Shown piece after piece: positions 1 to 13,365 of a stretch of 64,000 nt of DNA. Under the pieces are notes generated by a model that worked only from the letters and a program-made list of their open reading frames with translations, made no database searches and was not told the DNA's origin. A program made the position numbers and the translations under genes. The stretch is taken from NCBI GenBank assembly GCA_035771175.1, contig CM069602.1, positions 7,441,001 to 7,505,000 on the forward strand, read 5' to 3'. The stretch is from Paratinospora sagittata (Eukaryota; Streptophyta; Magnoliopsida; Ranunculales; Menispermaceae). How positions within the stretch are numbered: position 1 is the stretch's first letter; each line of letters opens with the position of its first letter.

Positions 1-322
1 CGCATGTAGCAATTATCTTGTAGCCTTCCCTGTCATTGTAAAATTAGTTAGCTCAATTAAAGGGATCCTGCAAACAAGATCTATGTTCATTGTTCAACTA
101 TAAGATTAAACTATGTAAGAAAAATGTTAATATCTATTTTGGCTTGATACACATAGTTGGGCTTTTATTTATTAAATATAACTTTTGAGTTCAATGGTTT
201 TTAACATAATATCGATGTTTTGTTACTCTGGGGTTCAATGTTTTGGACAAACCCTTCTAACATTAACGAATATATGGGGGCAATAGTAGTTTTCAACAAA
301 ATAAAAACAAAAAGTCTATAAG
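1..322. other. AT-rich flank downstream of the PAH gene
   Basis: No coding sequence could be supported here. On the minus strand an AG acceptor-like site near position 30 could open a further exon of the neighbouring PAH gene, but the sequence after it does not resemble a PAH domain and the window ends. Confidence 0.4.
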
Positions 323-1116
323 CTAGATTAATTTATTTACCCTTATGGAGTCTAGAAAATCTCTTGCTTCCATAGAGTCATGACGAGGTTCAATCTTTGG
401 AGACTCATACTCCGGTGATGGATTGATCTCACTACAATCGTCGGGCAAGAAGACATTGAAGCCTAAAATGAAAATTTCATTTCCTTTGAAAATTTCTTTT
501 ATTCTTGATTTCAATCCTTCTACATCAACGCTGCAAATAACATTGAAAGTTATAAATAAAATACAATTTGCATAAAGATATTGCAACTTAAGAGGAAATG
601 GATATATTCATACCTTTTGGTCTTGTAACCTTTCATGATTTGACAAAATTCAGCATATTTCTCTTGCTCATCTCGAAACAAGCCTTTTACAGCGACAGTA
701 TACGCCAATGTATCATAGGTTGTTAAACTTTCACTCCTTTCAGCTTCTTCACGAGCTTTAAATAGTTCAAATCTACATTCCCCATAAATAAATAAAAATA
801 TATATATAATAAAAACACAAGATTCATTAAACTATCACAAAGATAAAAATCATTTATTATAATGAAGTAGAGAAAATTGTCTCAAACAAAAGTACGTAAT
901 AAAAATAATTTGTTCATTTCTAGTGCCTAAAGTTGGAGCACTCATGAAATAGTGGCTTTTGACATTATTTTGAGAATACCCTCAAGTTTGAAAATATAGT
1001 TTTAGAAATGTAGTATTTTTGATTTGGCAAGATGGTCTAGAATCATCTGTCGGTTGTGTGATTCAAGACGATCTAATAACATTTAGTCTTAAAAATGTAT
1101 TTCCATAGCACTACTC

Positions 1117-1149
<33 letters not shown>

Positions 1150-1374
1150 TTATAATCAATAGATAGTATGTAAAATCTTATTAACACATAGTAACAATTA
1201 TTTAGAGTAGTACTACTTATACAAGAACTACTGTAGTTAAAGGAAAGTGGCTAATAAATTGCTCATTGTTTTTAAAGTAGAGAGAGAGAAAGAGAGTTAC
1301 TCGTCGCAAATTTGAGGAAAAAAGGGCGATTTAACCGTTGGGTTTTCAGAGATGTTCACCCCGCACTTCTTCAT
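323..1374 (-). CDS. Small SIN3-like protein with a single paired amphipathic helix (PAH) domain
   Basis: Three exons on the minus strand, 1301-1374, 614-772 and 323-530, join in frame (441 nt, 146 aa) with GT-AG borders. The ATG is at 1374 and a TAG ends exon 3. Exon 2 encodes LAYTVAVKGLFRDEQEKYAE and exon 3 FKGNEIFILGFNVFLP. Together they give the four-helix PAH pattern of SIN3 corepressors (helix, DxxxKYxxFxxIMKxYK, VxxLFKG, LxxGFNxFLP). In SIN3 the PAH domain docks repressor peptides, so a nuclear adaptor role is inferred. Full plant SIN3-like proteins are over 1,000 aa with several PAH domains, whereas this model has one. A strong donor (AGG|GTAAAT) lies just before the stop, so the gene may instead continue off the left edge. 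Short PAH-only proteins are known in plants. Confidence 0.72.
1117..1147. repeat. (TAA)n microsatellite
   Basis: About ten uninterrupted ATA/TAA units lie inside the first intron of the PAH gene. Confidence 0.9.
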
Positions 1375-2977
1375 TGCTCTGCAAAAACAAACAAACAAAC
1401 AAACCATATTTAAATATAATGGCCAAATTTTCTCAGATTTTATAGTTTTTAGCTATCTTTTAATGAATCTTCTTTTCTATTAAAAGAACCACATCAAAAT
1501 CAAAATCAACAATACTGGAGCTTTGATTATATAGGTCAAGTGCTGATCAATTTTTTTTTAATTAATTAATTATTATTTTTTGTAAAGATTTCGAGTGTTT
1601 CTGTAGTATCTTAAGATTTTAAGAAACTAAAAAAAAATAACTATAGTTTTACAATTATTTTCTGTAATTCATGATAATATATTGAAGATGACTACAAGGA
1701 AATAAATAGTAAGAAATAATAAAAAAGAGTTCAATAAAAAAATAAAAAAATTATGATAACATATTGAAGATGGTAATATATTGTAATTATATAGTTTTTG
1801 TTAAAAATTTTAGATAGTAGTCTTTACTAAATTTTTATTTATATAATAAAAAATTCAAGTGCTAATGTAAAAAATAGAGAAAGACAGAAAAAAAAAGTCA
1901 AAGAATTAAAAAAAAATATGAGAGAAAGAGAGAGCTACCCTTTAGCTCCGTTAACGACAAATTAAAATCAAAATACAAAAACGTGTAAACAGCCGCTCTT
2001 AGTCACGCTTTGAGTTTTCATATGAGTAAAAAAAAATCATTTCTCTTCCATAGAAAAATCATTTTAACATTTCTTAAATCATGTAAAAGCCTGTAAATTA
2101 AGAGAAGTGCCAAACCAATTTTTGGTGCACTAAATTCTAATGTTGATGTTTGGGAAGATGCATAATAAACACATTTTCAAAGACGTTCAGGTGTTTAGTA
2201 TGCAATTTAAAAATAGTTTTCAAAAAATAAAATATAATTTTATTTTTAATTGATTTATAATTTTTGAAAATATATTTAATATCATATTCAAAAAATATTT
2301 TTTAAATTTGAAAAACAAAAAAAAAATATTTGATTGTTCTAAAATTTCACACAAATTAAGTACAAAAAAAATTTATGTGAGTCTTACCAATTACAAATCA
2401 ATCAAAATGAAAAATTCAAAAAATAATTTTTTTATATTTTTTAAAAATAATTATTTTTTTTAGAAATGTTTTACGGATTACAACTAACTAAAGAAATTTT
2501 TCATAACTTTTTTACTTTTTATTTTTAAATACAAAAAACCCAATTTAAAAATGATACTAATCGCTATCTAAGTTTCTGTGTTAGATTTTGATCACCCGGG
2601 GCCGTTAGTCATTTTTCAATCATTAACATATATTAAAATCAAAATAACGCAAGAATCCATCTTGTTCTACGGGAAGCAAACAAAGAATCCATTCGTCTTC
2701 AAATATTTTAAACCGATGATTGAAAATAAAACAAAAACAACACAATAAATCAAGAAATACAAAATTATGATATAACGACGTAGAAACAAATGAGCAGCCT
2801 AGCCGCAACAAAAAATATAGTAAATAATAAAAAAAGAAGAAGAAGAAATACTCACGACAACAAAAGTATTTGAAGGGAATATGAAATAACTGTTGATATT
2901 CCAATAGGCGGGGAATCGAACGCGGGTTCGTTTCAACAGCAGGGGGAATCGAAGAGACGGGTTCTCGTTTCAACACG
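1375..2977. other. AT-rich intergenic DNA
   Basis: The stretch has long A and T runs and many short stops in all frames. A minus-strand reading frame at 2623-2976 is dominated by F/Y-rich low complexity and is not accepted as a gene. The region 2180-2560 has the oligo-A/oligo-T texture of a decayed MITE, but I found no paired termini. Confidence 0.5.
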
Positions 2978-3444
2978 AAAGCAGAGCAGCAGTAGCGTCA
3001 AGTTGGCGCAGTTGATTCTATTAGGTAGAGAGGGGACGTTATTAAATAGATATTGATTATATTCATTCGAGAATCAGTCGAAACTCAGACTCCCATTACA
3101 AGTATAATTTCGATACTAATTCTACTTTCTATTTTCGGTATTAATATATATATATAAGTTGCACTTGCTTATTCTTTATCAAATAAATGTATTTATATTA
3201 TATTTCACACCAAAGCAGAGCAGCAGTAGCGTCAAGTTGGCGCAGTTGATTCTATTAGGTAGAGAGGGGACGTTATTAAATAGATATTGATTATATTAAT
3301 TCGAGAATCAGTCGAAACTCAGACTCCCATTACAAGTATAATTTCGATACTAATTCTACTTTCTATTTTCGGTATTAATATATATATATATATAAGTTGC
3401 ACTTGCTTATTCTTTATCAAATAAATGTATTTATATTATATTTT
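2978..3444. repeat. 234-bp tandem direct duplication upstream of the TTC38-like gene
   Basis: Copy 1 starts at 2978 and copy 2 at 3212. Both begin AAAGCAGAGCAGCAGTAGCG and run through GTTGCACTTGCTTATTC to a shared AT-rich end. I saw one substitution (TATTCATTC versus TATTAATTC) and a 4-nt difference in an internal TA run. Copy 2 ends about 100 nt before the ATG at 3545, so the duplicated unit probably includes promoter or 5' UTR. Confidence 0.9.
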
Positions 3445-3544
3445 AATTTGTAAAATACTCGGATTTAATTTAACGATGATCGAATCGAAGCAGGAAATTT
3501 AAATTCTGGAGACTGAGAGAGTGATCGGAGAGGGGAAAAAGAAG

Positions 3545-6500
3545 ATGGAGAGTGAAGGAGAAGTGAAAGTAGACCGATGGAAGTATCCAGTGAGAACTTC
3601 TTCTGATTCTTGCATCTCCGCCATTAACGCTTACTACGATCAGGTCAGGTTTTCCTCTTTCTCTAGATTTTCCTTCTTTGTTTCTCGTTTACAGTTGTTT
3701 GTGTTGTTGGGATTTATTTAATTTTTTTTTTATTTTTGGATGGTTATTTTAGGTTTTGAATCACGGGAGAAAGCGATCGGTGATATTGGAAGCGCCGGTT
3801 CACGATCAGGATTGTGTTCTAGGGAATATCTTAGCTGCTCATTTCCTCTCCTCAAGTAACCCTTTGCGAGCTCTGTCTTACCTTGCTTCCGCCAAAGCTC
3901 GACTTGTAAGCTTCACCTTTTTGGATTTTTTTTTTTTTTTGAATTTATCTTGAATTTCAAGATTTGATTCTGCGCAGCAATATGCCACCTCGTATGAGAA
4001 AGCCGTGTATGATGCAGTTTCGTGCTTGATTGGCGATGGCGGGGCCGATGATCTTATTGCATTCGAATCGCACTCCAAGGTCGAGTTTTGGTTATTTAAT
4101 TTTGTGAAAATTGAGTTCCTTTGTTAAGTTATTTATTTGATTTGAAGTTAGAAGTTACAAAGAGGATTTAATTTGGTAATTTCAATTGATGGATAATGTC
4201 GGACAAGCTGGTTTATCATCTTTGACCGTTATATTAGATACCAGTTATTGTACAGGATGATCAGACACATTGGAAAAACACACACACACACACTAACAAC
4301 TCACAAAGAAACGAAAGATATCAAATTTACAGAAAGGTGCAAAGAAATGCATCCTTGATTTTAGTGCTATGTGGAATTGATAATTTTCTCTAATCAATTC
4401 AACAAAACATGACAGAAAAGCCAATTTCTTTGTCTATCTAGAAGACCTGGTTGGAGAATCCACTTCCTGAGATCCTTAATCAGTTAATCCATATTTGGAC
4501 TGTGTATAAACACCCTAATTATTAACTCATTTAAGTTTATGCAACCTCTAGAATATGGTAGATATATATTCCTATTCCTCGAAAGGTCTTTTCCACTATG
4601 CTAGTGATCCACGTCCAATGACCTAGTACTTCTTATGATCCTCTCTACAAAACTGGGATTCTTATTATTTATTAATCGTGCTTCCTAGAATATATGGTTT
4701 TTCTTTTAATGACAAGTCCTACCTATACTTGAGAGAAACAAACTCAGTCCTTAATAAGGAAAGTCAAAGCGTGAGCCTATGTAACAAGGAAAACTCCATT
4801 CAGGTTTTATTCTTTTCATTCTCTGTAGTTTAGGATTTTGAATTCAGTTTTGGAGGCCAGGGCATGGTCAATATTGGTTAAAAAACAATGCAAATACAGA
4901 CTTGAATTTGATGCATTTTATCCCAACATGTGATAGATAGGTTTGTGCTTGATGCTGATTCTGTTCAATTTGGTAAAGCACCAGTTATGTGAATCTTTTT
5001 GTGTCATCCATTCTTCTTTAACAACTTGTTCATTCACCTTGGTGGTTATTGGCTTATGGATATTTATGTTCTTTATGTGTGCTTTGCTTGAGTGTTGTGG
5101 GAATTCACTTTGTATATTCAATTTGTAGTATAATGGTGTCAGAGATGAAAATTTGGTGTGTGAAGGTTAAGGTTATGGATCCATTTATCGGGCATGTTAT
5201 TCTTCAAATATGTGCTATTTATTGGCTTTGGCTTGTGGGGGTTCTGTGGAAGGCTGTATTTGGGAATTGAACTAAGTGCATTTGGTGGTAGTTGGTACAG
5301 GGTAGTAGGGATTTCTATCTGCATAGTCTTCCTGTTCGATTTTCTGCTTACTTTATTTATTTTGCTTCATCAGTACAAAGGGAAAGCTATGTTGTTGTTT
5401 TATACCTTCATTTGATTTTATACTGCCCTCGATAGAGCGGAGTGGAGGAAGCGGATTCATGTAGCTGGCCCCATGTAGTTGCGAAAAGGCTTAGTTCAGT
5501 GGATTATTTGATTTATACTCTTTATGTTGATTTTTCTCAGATGCTGTTTGGCCATTTTATCATGGATAATTGCTATATATAGGCATTCATTGCAGACATT
5601 CCTGTTTTATTATTATCTTTGTTGTTGTGGCATCTATTGTGTTCCTCAGTGTCACTTACCTACTACTCTGTTCTAAAAGAGTTCTAGTCTGCTTTTGATT
5701 GGTAACAATTTTTTTACATGTTAAAGCATTGTAAGTCGTGGCCTGCTGTCAGCACCTGGATTCAAGTCATAGCCACAACAGTTTTTACTTTTAGCCATTA
5801 CCTGCTTCTACAGTTTTTGGGCTCTGACATGTGTGTCCTTAATCCTTATCCCCTTAAAACCATGAATTGTAGAGCATTTTTAGACTAAGTATATAGATGG
5901 AATTGGTAGAATCTCTTGAGTCTGATTATTCACTTGATAGTCTTTTATTTCTTCCCTGTGAGTAGACGTCAAGAAGGTGTAGATATTAGCTTTGGCTTTG
6001 ACATAAAAATTCAGCCTTGAAATTTAGTGTGTAAGAGAAGCCTTATAATCAGTACAATGAGAGTCGTCAAAACTTACAAATCAATGTACAAAGTTGTTCC
6101 TTGGCTTCCAAGACCACTTATGAATCAACTCCTTTTCTTGGTATTTAATGCTTGACAAATAGGTGTAAAAGGTCTCTAAGTTGCTGAATTTTCCTGCTCC
6201 AAAGCTCTGAAAAAGCAGCAAAAAATAAAAACACCCCTCTCATAGCTTACAAGAATAGCAAATAGGCATTAAGTGCCCCTTTGGTTGGGTGAACTTATCC
6301 TAAGAGTTGGCTCTTGGATGGACTCTTAAGGATGGTTTTAACTCAAAGCAGATCAGCATTGGGTCCCAAAAAGTTGGTGGGATGGTACCTTTGAAAGTGA
6401 CCAGTGTTTTGCCTCTTTTTGGCTGAGATTTTGCATACTTTATTGGCCCCATTCATGTTTTGAGCTTATGGTTTATGTAAAATACTTTTCATATAATCTT

Positions 6501-9500
6501 GATTGATGTTGTGCTCCCTATTTTCATTTAAACTAAGTTGCTTCCTAGACCTGTGAGGCTGTGACATTCTTCTAGGATTTTATGTTGGCCTGGTGAGTTG
6601 CTAGAGAGAAACTGAGATGTGAATCTAATCATTCGATCCTCACTGAGGGCCTGAAGCATTTTTCACCATTAATTCCTCTAGCCACTCATGCACTTCCTTG
6701 TCATTGTCATAACTGGTCATTTTAAAATTTCTGGGTATCATAAATGTTGGATGAATATCGAAATTTTCTTTGTTTTGGAAGAATTAGGTCTCAGATTGCT
6801 TCTTTATGGCTGATTTTATTTCTTTCCTTTTTCTTATCACCCCCTCCCCTTCTTTCTCTTTGCAGCTGTTAAAGAATTTACCGAAAGACCTTGTATCTTT
6901 GAAATGGGCTCAAGGCTTATGCTTTTACATGGGTCGGCCTGATCTATCGTTGGCGCTTGTTGAACAGGTTGTGTTCCTTCTTTTACTGAATATGATTATG
7001 TTTCAGTTAAATAAGTATAGGACAATCCTAAAAGTTTTAACAAGCTAATATTATTTTATACAAGTCCACTCTCAATACTTGAGCTAATATATTTTCACCA
7101 TTAACTTTTTGAAGTCTCCTTGTAGAATGCCAAGTAGTTTATTCATATTGGATTTAAGTCTTTTCTAGGATGAGCTTAATTAGTGATAACCGTGATATAT
7201 ACAATAGGTTCTCCCACAAAATCGGGAAGAGAATTACATATATGGAATGCTTGCTTTTCCTTTATTGGAGCTTGGCAGAATGGCAGATGCTTCAGAAGCT
7301 GCAAAGAATGGATTTAAGATCAATCCGCAAGATATTTGGTCTCAACATAATGTAAGTCAAGGCATGTGATATTCTTATTGAAAAATATAGCAAATACATT
7401 TTTCGGATTTAATTGTTGTGTTTTACTCAATAGTCTGAACTCTGATGTACTTTAAAAATTTCTACTGTAATTTGACTCGCATATTTAGTTATCCAGTCTC
7501 TTGTTCGTTAAGTTTTCTCCTGTTCTCTTTTACTTCAAATTTATTGGTTAGTTAGTTTTTGAATACAATATTGATAATTCTTCAATTGTGTTAGTCCAAT
7601 TCTTGTCTGTAAAGTGGCTCATCGACATCCAGCGCTAGAGATATCTGTCACAAACAGTTCTTTTTTCTTTTTTATTTCTATATCTAGACCATATGATTCA
7701 GAGACTAAAAAAAAACAAAAATGTTTTTATTTGCATTCTCATCAGGAAACCTCTTAATTTATATACTTTCCTGGTGCAGTTATGCCATGTTTTCCAGTAT
7801 GAATGTCATTTCCAGGAAGCAGTAGAGTTCATGGAAAAATGTTCATCATCATGGAATTCATGTTCATCATTCATGTATGAAACTTCTATTCTCCAAATGA
7901 GAACTTCTTGTAGAACTTATCATCATAGATGCAGTAATAGCTTAAATGAGTGAATTCTTTTTCAGGTACACGCACAATTGGTGGCATGTTGCTGTTTGTT
8001 ATTTGGAAGGTAATTCTCCAATCGCTAGAGTCTTGGAAGTTTATGACCACCACATTTGGAAGGAATTGGAGAGAAGTGATGCTGCTTCTGCAGAGGTATT
8101 ACTACTAATTGACTGTTTGATACTGTTGGCATGACCAAATATATGGTACATCAGGCATATTTTGAGTCGGGCATTGTAATTGCTGTTGTTGTTTTTGCGT
8201 CCAGTTTATCATCAGTCATTCTCATCATGTAAATTCAGGTATATCTGAATGCTGTATCCCTGCTGTTGCGGGTATATGTACGAGGTCAGATGGGTGTTTT
8301 TGAGGACCGGCTAAAGATCTTGGCAGACTGTTTTATGAATCAAGTGAGTCACTATTCTATATGTTCAGGATGCATTATCTTGAAATGTTTTTTTGTGCCG
8401 TGTACAACAAGAGATGAATATATGAACTTTCTCATGTAATATGGGTGTTTATCAAGTCTGCTATTGAGTTATTTCGTATTTCCACTGTGATATATTATTA
8501 TATTAATACTGCATCTGTCTAAACATTTTATCATTTATGTGAAAAATGTTATAACCTTCCTTCTTAATGGTGAAGTTTTGTCAGGTAGAATCTTAAACTT
8601 GATAAGCAAACAAAGTTTATGTAGAGATTGTCAAGAGCATAATGCACTTGGAAGCACTGGGTAGAATCTTTGTCATTGAGCATAATCGCTGTTAATTAGT
8701 GATTGTCAATAGCTTTCTTGTTGCAGTACTTAGTATTTGGAAGCACATGCACTTTAAAATGATCATGCACTCATCATTGATTGGAGGGTCCATGTAGATG
8801 CTACATAGAGTTAGTGACAGATGCTGGCATGCTGCTAATTGTAGCTAATGGTTGATGAATTTGCTAAATCAACTAATCCAAGCCTTGAAGACACTGATTT
8901 TTATTTATTTACCTTTTGACCATATGTGATGAGTGCTTGGTTTTTTTAAGGAAACTTGGTAAGATTAATATGATATACAATTTTAAGAATAATTGGTAGT
9001 AAATTATTGTTGAGAAGTAACAAGGAAGTATTTTTGAATAAATTTGAAGTTGTGAAAATTTACTGGACTTTAAGAACATATGATCAATAAACAAATACCA
9101 CAGTACTGGCTACATTGATTGTCCTTTTATTCTTGTTTTGTTCACCATCTCATTTCTTGCTTTTGGGGGCTAGCCAATTATTACTATAATGGTTCCTATG
9201 CATCTTTATCTTATCCCAGCATTGGGAAAGTCTTACTGAATTCAAACCTGTGACTTCTGAATCGCAAAGGAGTTTGAAACATTCGTTTCTTGCTGCTGTA
9301 TGCATGTACGGATAGGGGTCTCTTGAGTTATGTCTTTCCAAGTGTCCTTTCCATTTTGAAGAGCGATTATTTTGCCTTAACTTTGTGATATTAAACGAGG
9401 AATTGTTTGCGATCATATGTTAATTTCAGTCCACATGGAATCTTGAATGGCACCTTGATCTATTAATAGTTTGGGCCTTGGCTAGTACCAACAGAGCAGC

Positions 9501-12178
9501 TAAAGCAGAAGATCTACTCAAGTGCATGAAATCCAGGTGAGAGGAAATGTATACTTCTCTTCAGTTTGTATGATGCAATTTTCTCACTGTGCTTATGATA
9601 TATTTTTTTCCCTTTTTCAGAATCTCTTTGATGAACAAGAAAAAGCAACAAATCATGTCAAGAGGAGTTCTGGTTTGTCTTTTTCACTGTTTTATCATTA
9701 ATAATGTGCTTAGCTTAGAATTATATCTCTATATTTAGTTAGTTACTGGTTGTTTCACGAGGTCACAGAGGATCTTAGGGGCATATAGATCTTGGGACAA
9801 AGTAGTTGAAATTTGTTACTGCTTTGTATTCTATTTTGTAAATAATTCCTAATTGAACCTCAACTTATGGACTCTGGTTTAAATGGCTTTTATGCGTAAA
9901 AGCATGGTAATTATATGAGAACTTTAAACTGGGGGAACTTTCTGAGGATCAATTGAGCATGTGTAGTTGAATTATACTTCGATTCTATCACAAGGAAATT
10001 TCCTTTTAATTGGCACCATGTTGTTTCATAGCTTGACAAACATTCTGAATATTAATCTTGCACATTTAGTTGGATTTGAATTCTAGCACAAGGAAACTTA
10101 CGCCATTATTACAATGTTTTAGTTATGTGCTTATGCATTTTCTCTTTATGGTACAATTCTATTACATTTGAACTAGGATTAGTGGTTTCCAATGCTTTAT
10201 TTATTTGTTTGTTTGTTTGGTTGTCTTGCAGCACCCTACTTTTTGCCATGCACTTTATCCATGCCATCATAGAAATTTATTCTGATCTAAAGTAGTGAGC
10301 TTTGGGTTATAGCATTTAGTTTTCTTCTATTTATTTATGTGTTTTATAAGTGGTAACTGGGCTGCCCCTGACCATTTAATGGAACTTCAATAGTTCAACC
10401 CATTACTGTAACCATACATTGGGAAATCTTGAACTGTGACCTCAAACAAGTTGAGGATACACAGTCAACCACCAAGCTGCGAAGTGTACTTCGAGTTGAG
10501 GTTTTGCGTGTTGGCAGCATAGATAGACCGTTACTCTTTTCTTTTGAACTAATCATTTTTCCTTCCGAATCTTTGGGCATATTTTTAATTTTCTCTTGCA
10601 TTGATGATGTCAACTTAAACCCTTGATAGAGCAAGATGGAGGGAGCAGATTCATGTAACTGACCTTATGTAGGAAAAAGCTTTGTTGAGTTGAGTCGAGT
10701 TCAGAGGAAGGTAGTTCTTTTTTCTATTTTGGTGTTTGTACTCTGATATTTTGTTCTTCAGCTTGAACTTTGACCTCTGCTGTGCAACAAAAGGAGGATA
10801 CAGACAAACTGCTTGGTCTCAAAGTTGTTTTCTTTTTTATTTTTAAATTTTGAATGATCTATATATTATCTGCGGATGCATTTCTTTTTATATTTTAGCA
10901 TATGCACTTTTATGATATTCAATCCTCAGGTCATCCTTGATTGAACACTCTGAAAAAGAAAAACCAAGCATCACTTTTTGTCGCTGAGATGAGTATTTCA
11001 GTTTCATATTCATACTTTGATGCCATCAGAGAATCTTTATGCAGCTTTGCATAGTCGTAGAGTGAACTAAAAACTTCTTTTTGCTTTCTGGGACCTTTAA
11101 AGTCAACATCTTTATCCTTCATGTTTCTTAGCTTGCAGAGGCTCTGTATGAATACGGTAAAGACAACTATGAATGTGCATTTAAATTGCTTAGTCCAGAT
11201 TTCAATGCCAATGAGTATAAGGTATCATTACCATTTAATATTTTTCCTTTCTTACCTTCTATTAAAAATCATTTTCCCTCTGTAAATTCATTATTTTCAT
11301 ATGCATATATAATTTTTAATTATAATACCAGATGATTGGTGCATCTGATGAGCAACTTGATGTCTTTAACGAAGTTTGGTACTGTATTCTGTTGAACACC
11401 GGGCGGTTCTCTCTGGGTATGATCATTTTAGTTATGTCTCCAAATATGTGTTTTTGATTTCTAATTGGTGTTATTTGAACCACAGCAATTGAAGTTCTTG
11501 AAAGGCAGGTTGAGAAGAGGACCGGTATACCATTCTTGTGGCGTTTGCTGGTATGGTGCCTAATTTGAAGCTTCTTCTTCCTTTTCTTCCTTGTTTTTTG
11601 GTTGTGATATGCATTTTACAGTTTTCTGCTGCATACCAGCCTCACTGGGGCTGATTGTCACTTCAAAATACTCAACGTGCAAGTTACTAAGTCATTTGGT
11701 TTAGCTTAATGCTTCCATCATTTTCATTAAATAACAGGTTATAATGAACAAAACTAGAATATATTACAACATTATAATGCCAATAAGAAACTAAATAAAC
11801 ACAACTAACAGGGGGTGTACTGCTCAAAGGTGAGCTTCATTTGAATCCTGATTCTATCTGTAGGCCTGAAAGTCCTTTTCTTATGAGTCATCTCTGTGCA
11901 TCCATCTCAAACATCTTTTTAAATTATGTAGCTCAAAAAAGTATGGTTCGTAATTTAATAGGTGATTGGTCCTATTTAAGCATACAGATGGCTACCTTTA
12001 CTAGTTAGTAATACATGGGTGATCCAGTAATTATTTCTGGTTGTATTTGAGGTTTTATATTTGTATAATGCATGTGTTTGGATGGTCTCCCCAGGAAAGA
12101 GGTTATTCCATGGCTGGCAGGGCAGATGCTATCAATGCATCAAAGAAAGCCAGTGCTTTAGAGGCTTCATATTTTTGA
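3545..12178 (+). CDS. TTC38: Tetratricopeptide repeat protein 38 (TTC38)-like, complete 14-exon gene
   Basis: Exons: 3545-3643, 3753-3905, 3978-4079, 6866-6967, 7208-7351, 7780-7874, 7966-8095, 8239-8343, 9430-9536, 9621-9672, 11132-11221, 11332-11416, 11486-11550 and 12095-12178. All junctions are GT-AG and keep frame, giving 1,413 nt and 470 aa, the usual TTC38 length. The protein starts MESEGEVKVDRWKYPVRTSS. Helical TPR-like pairs follow, such as DLVSLKWAQGLCFYMGRPD, GMLAFPLLELGRMADASEAA and LCHVFQYECHFQEAVEFM. The family-typical THNWWHVAVCYLEG sits in exon 7, and the protein ends KKASALEASYF. The function of TTC38 is unknown; TPR folds bind other proteins. The ATG at 3545 is preferred because the upstream in-frame codon at 3521 is GTG. 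Intron 3 (2.8 kb) and intron 10 (1.5 kb) carry LINE 3'-end remnants. No break was seen. Confidence 0.93.
4278..4293. repeat. (AC)n microsatellite
   Basis: A short run of about eight AC dinucleotides lies in intron 3 of the TTC38-like gene. Confidence 0.8.
5426..5508 (+). mobile_element. LINE 3'-end remnant (RTE-like) in TTC38 intron 3
   Basis: The segment CCCTCGATAGAGCGGAGTGG ... GCGGATTCATGTAG ... AAGGCTTAGTT matches the 3' end of widespread plant RTE-type LINEs as I know it. No coding part remains. The same motif recurs at about 10620 in another intron of this gene, on the same strand. Confidence 0.55.
10618..10702 (+). mobile_element. Second LINE 3'-end remnant (RTE-like) in TTC38 intron 10
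   Basis: CTTGATAGAGCAAGATGGAG ... GCAGATTCATGTAACTGACC ... AAAGCTTTGTTGAGTTG is a diverged copy of the motif at 5426-5508. It lies in sense orientation inside the 1.46-kb intron between exons 10 and 11. Confidence 0.5.
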
Positions 12179-13365
12179 ACAACTGGTATGAGTGTGGCTA
12201 ACATTCTCAGACCTTCTGCATATCCGGCATTTGTGGATGGCGCATCTGATACTTCTCTCTGTTCCTTTCGAGTGTTTGTTTTTAGTCTAACTATTATGTG
12301 GTTTTCTGATATGTACATAAATAAAGCAGACTTTATAACCCACTTCGAATGGCATTGATAAAGTGGGTGATACAGAATGGTTCAACCTTGTAATTCACCT
12401 TTTTTACATCAACATCATTAGAGTTAGGGACAGAGATTTGTTCTTTGATTACCCTAGAGTTTTCAATAGTATTATTATCTTTTTTTGTGATAATTTGGAG
12501 AAATAATTGTTTAAAATATTTAGTTAAAGTAAATTTTTTTCTACCGGCGTTAAACGTGTCCTAAGATCAAAATGAACGAGTAGTAACTACACAAGTTTTT
12601 TTTTTTTCCCTTCTCTGCCGTTGTCTATAGTAGTCATTACTATCGCATGTGTGTAAAGATTTATTTACATATGTTGACTGAGCACAGGTTTGGAGAAATA
12701 GGTTCAAGGTTAATTCCTTGTGTAGATGGCCTATTTTTGACAGGTTGGTTAGGGTACTACCTGACTTACAAGCTTACATACAATGGTTATATACATGACT
12801 TCAACTTTACTCGTGTAATTAGTATAAATATCATCTATCAACCAGATTTGCCTTTACACATGACGAGGCTGGTCTACTTACCCACCTTGAGGTCCTTTTT
12901 ACTACGTAAAAACCTACTAGCCTACGAAACTCAGATCTCACGGCCCTTAACGTTTTTTTTTTTTTTTTTTTTTTTGTCTTAAAAGAGGCATTTTCAAGTT
13001 AGAGAGATTAACCCCGATTTATTCAGGGGTGGAAAAAAAAAACTGGGTTTAGAAAGAATTGGATTTGGGGATCACATTATATTGACATACATGTGATTTA
13101 CATAGATTTAGCCCAGTTTTAAATTCAGGTGTTGTCTGTGTTAACCCGACCCTATTTTAAATTAGGTTGCTTAGTTTTGCTTGTGTGATAGCCTTATATT
13201 GGGTGGGCACTGAAAGAGAGATTGGGTCTTAAGTCAAAGTTTATCTTTAACTGGTGTACTGTCATTTTGGAGGGGCCTTAAGGGGATGTGATGTGGACTA
13301 GTGTGAAATACCACGTGGTTGGTAGGATTTAAGTTTGCTTTTCAGGCTGGTAGTTCAAATGTTCC
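12179..13365. other. Intergenic, TTC38 3' UTR and AT-rich DNA
   Basis: The first few hundred bases are probably the 3' UTR of the TTC38-like gene. The rest holds oligo-T runs (for example 12950-12976) and short reading frames with no recognisable domain. Confidence 0.5.

Noticed and set aside
2623..2976. 117-codon minus-strand reading frame
   Set aside because: The product is F/Y/L-rich low complexity from an AT-rich stretch, with no domain, and lies at the border of the tandem duplication.
3521..3544. Upstream start for the TTC38-like gene
   Set aside because: The codon at 3521 is GTG; the first in-frame ATG is at 3545 and fits the family start.
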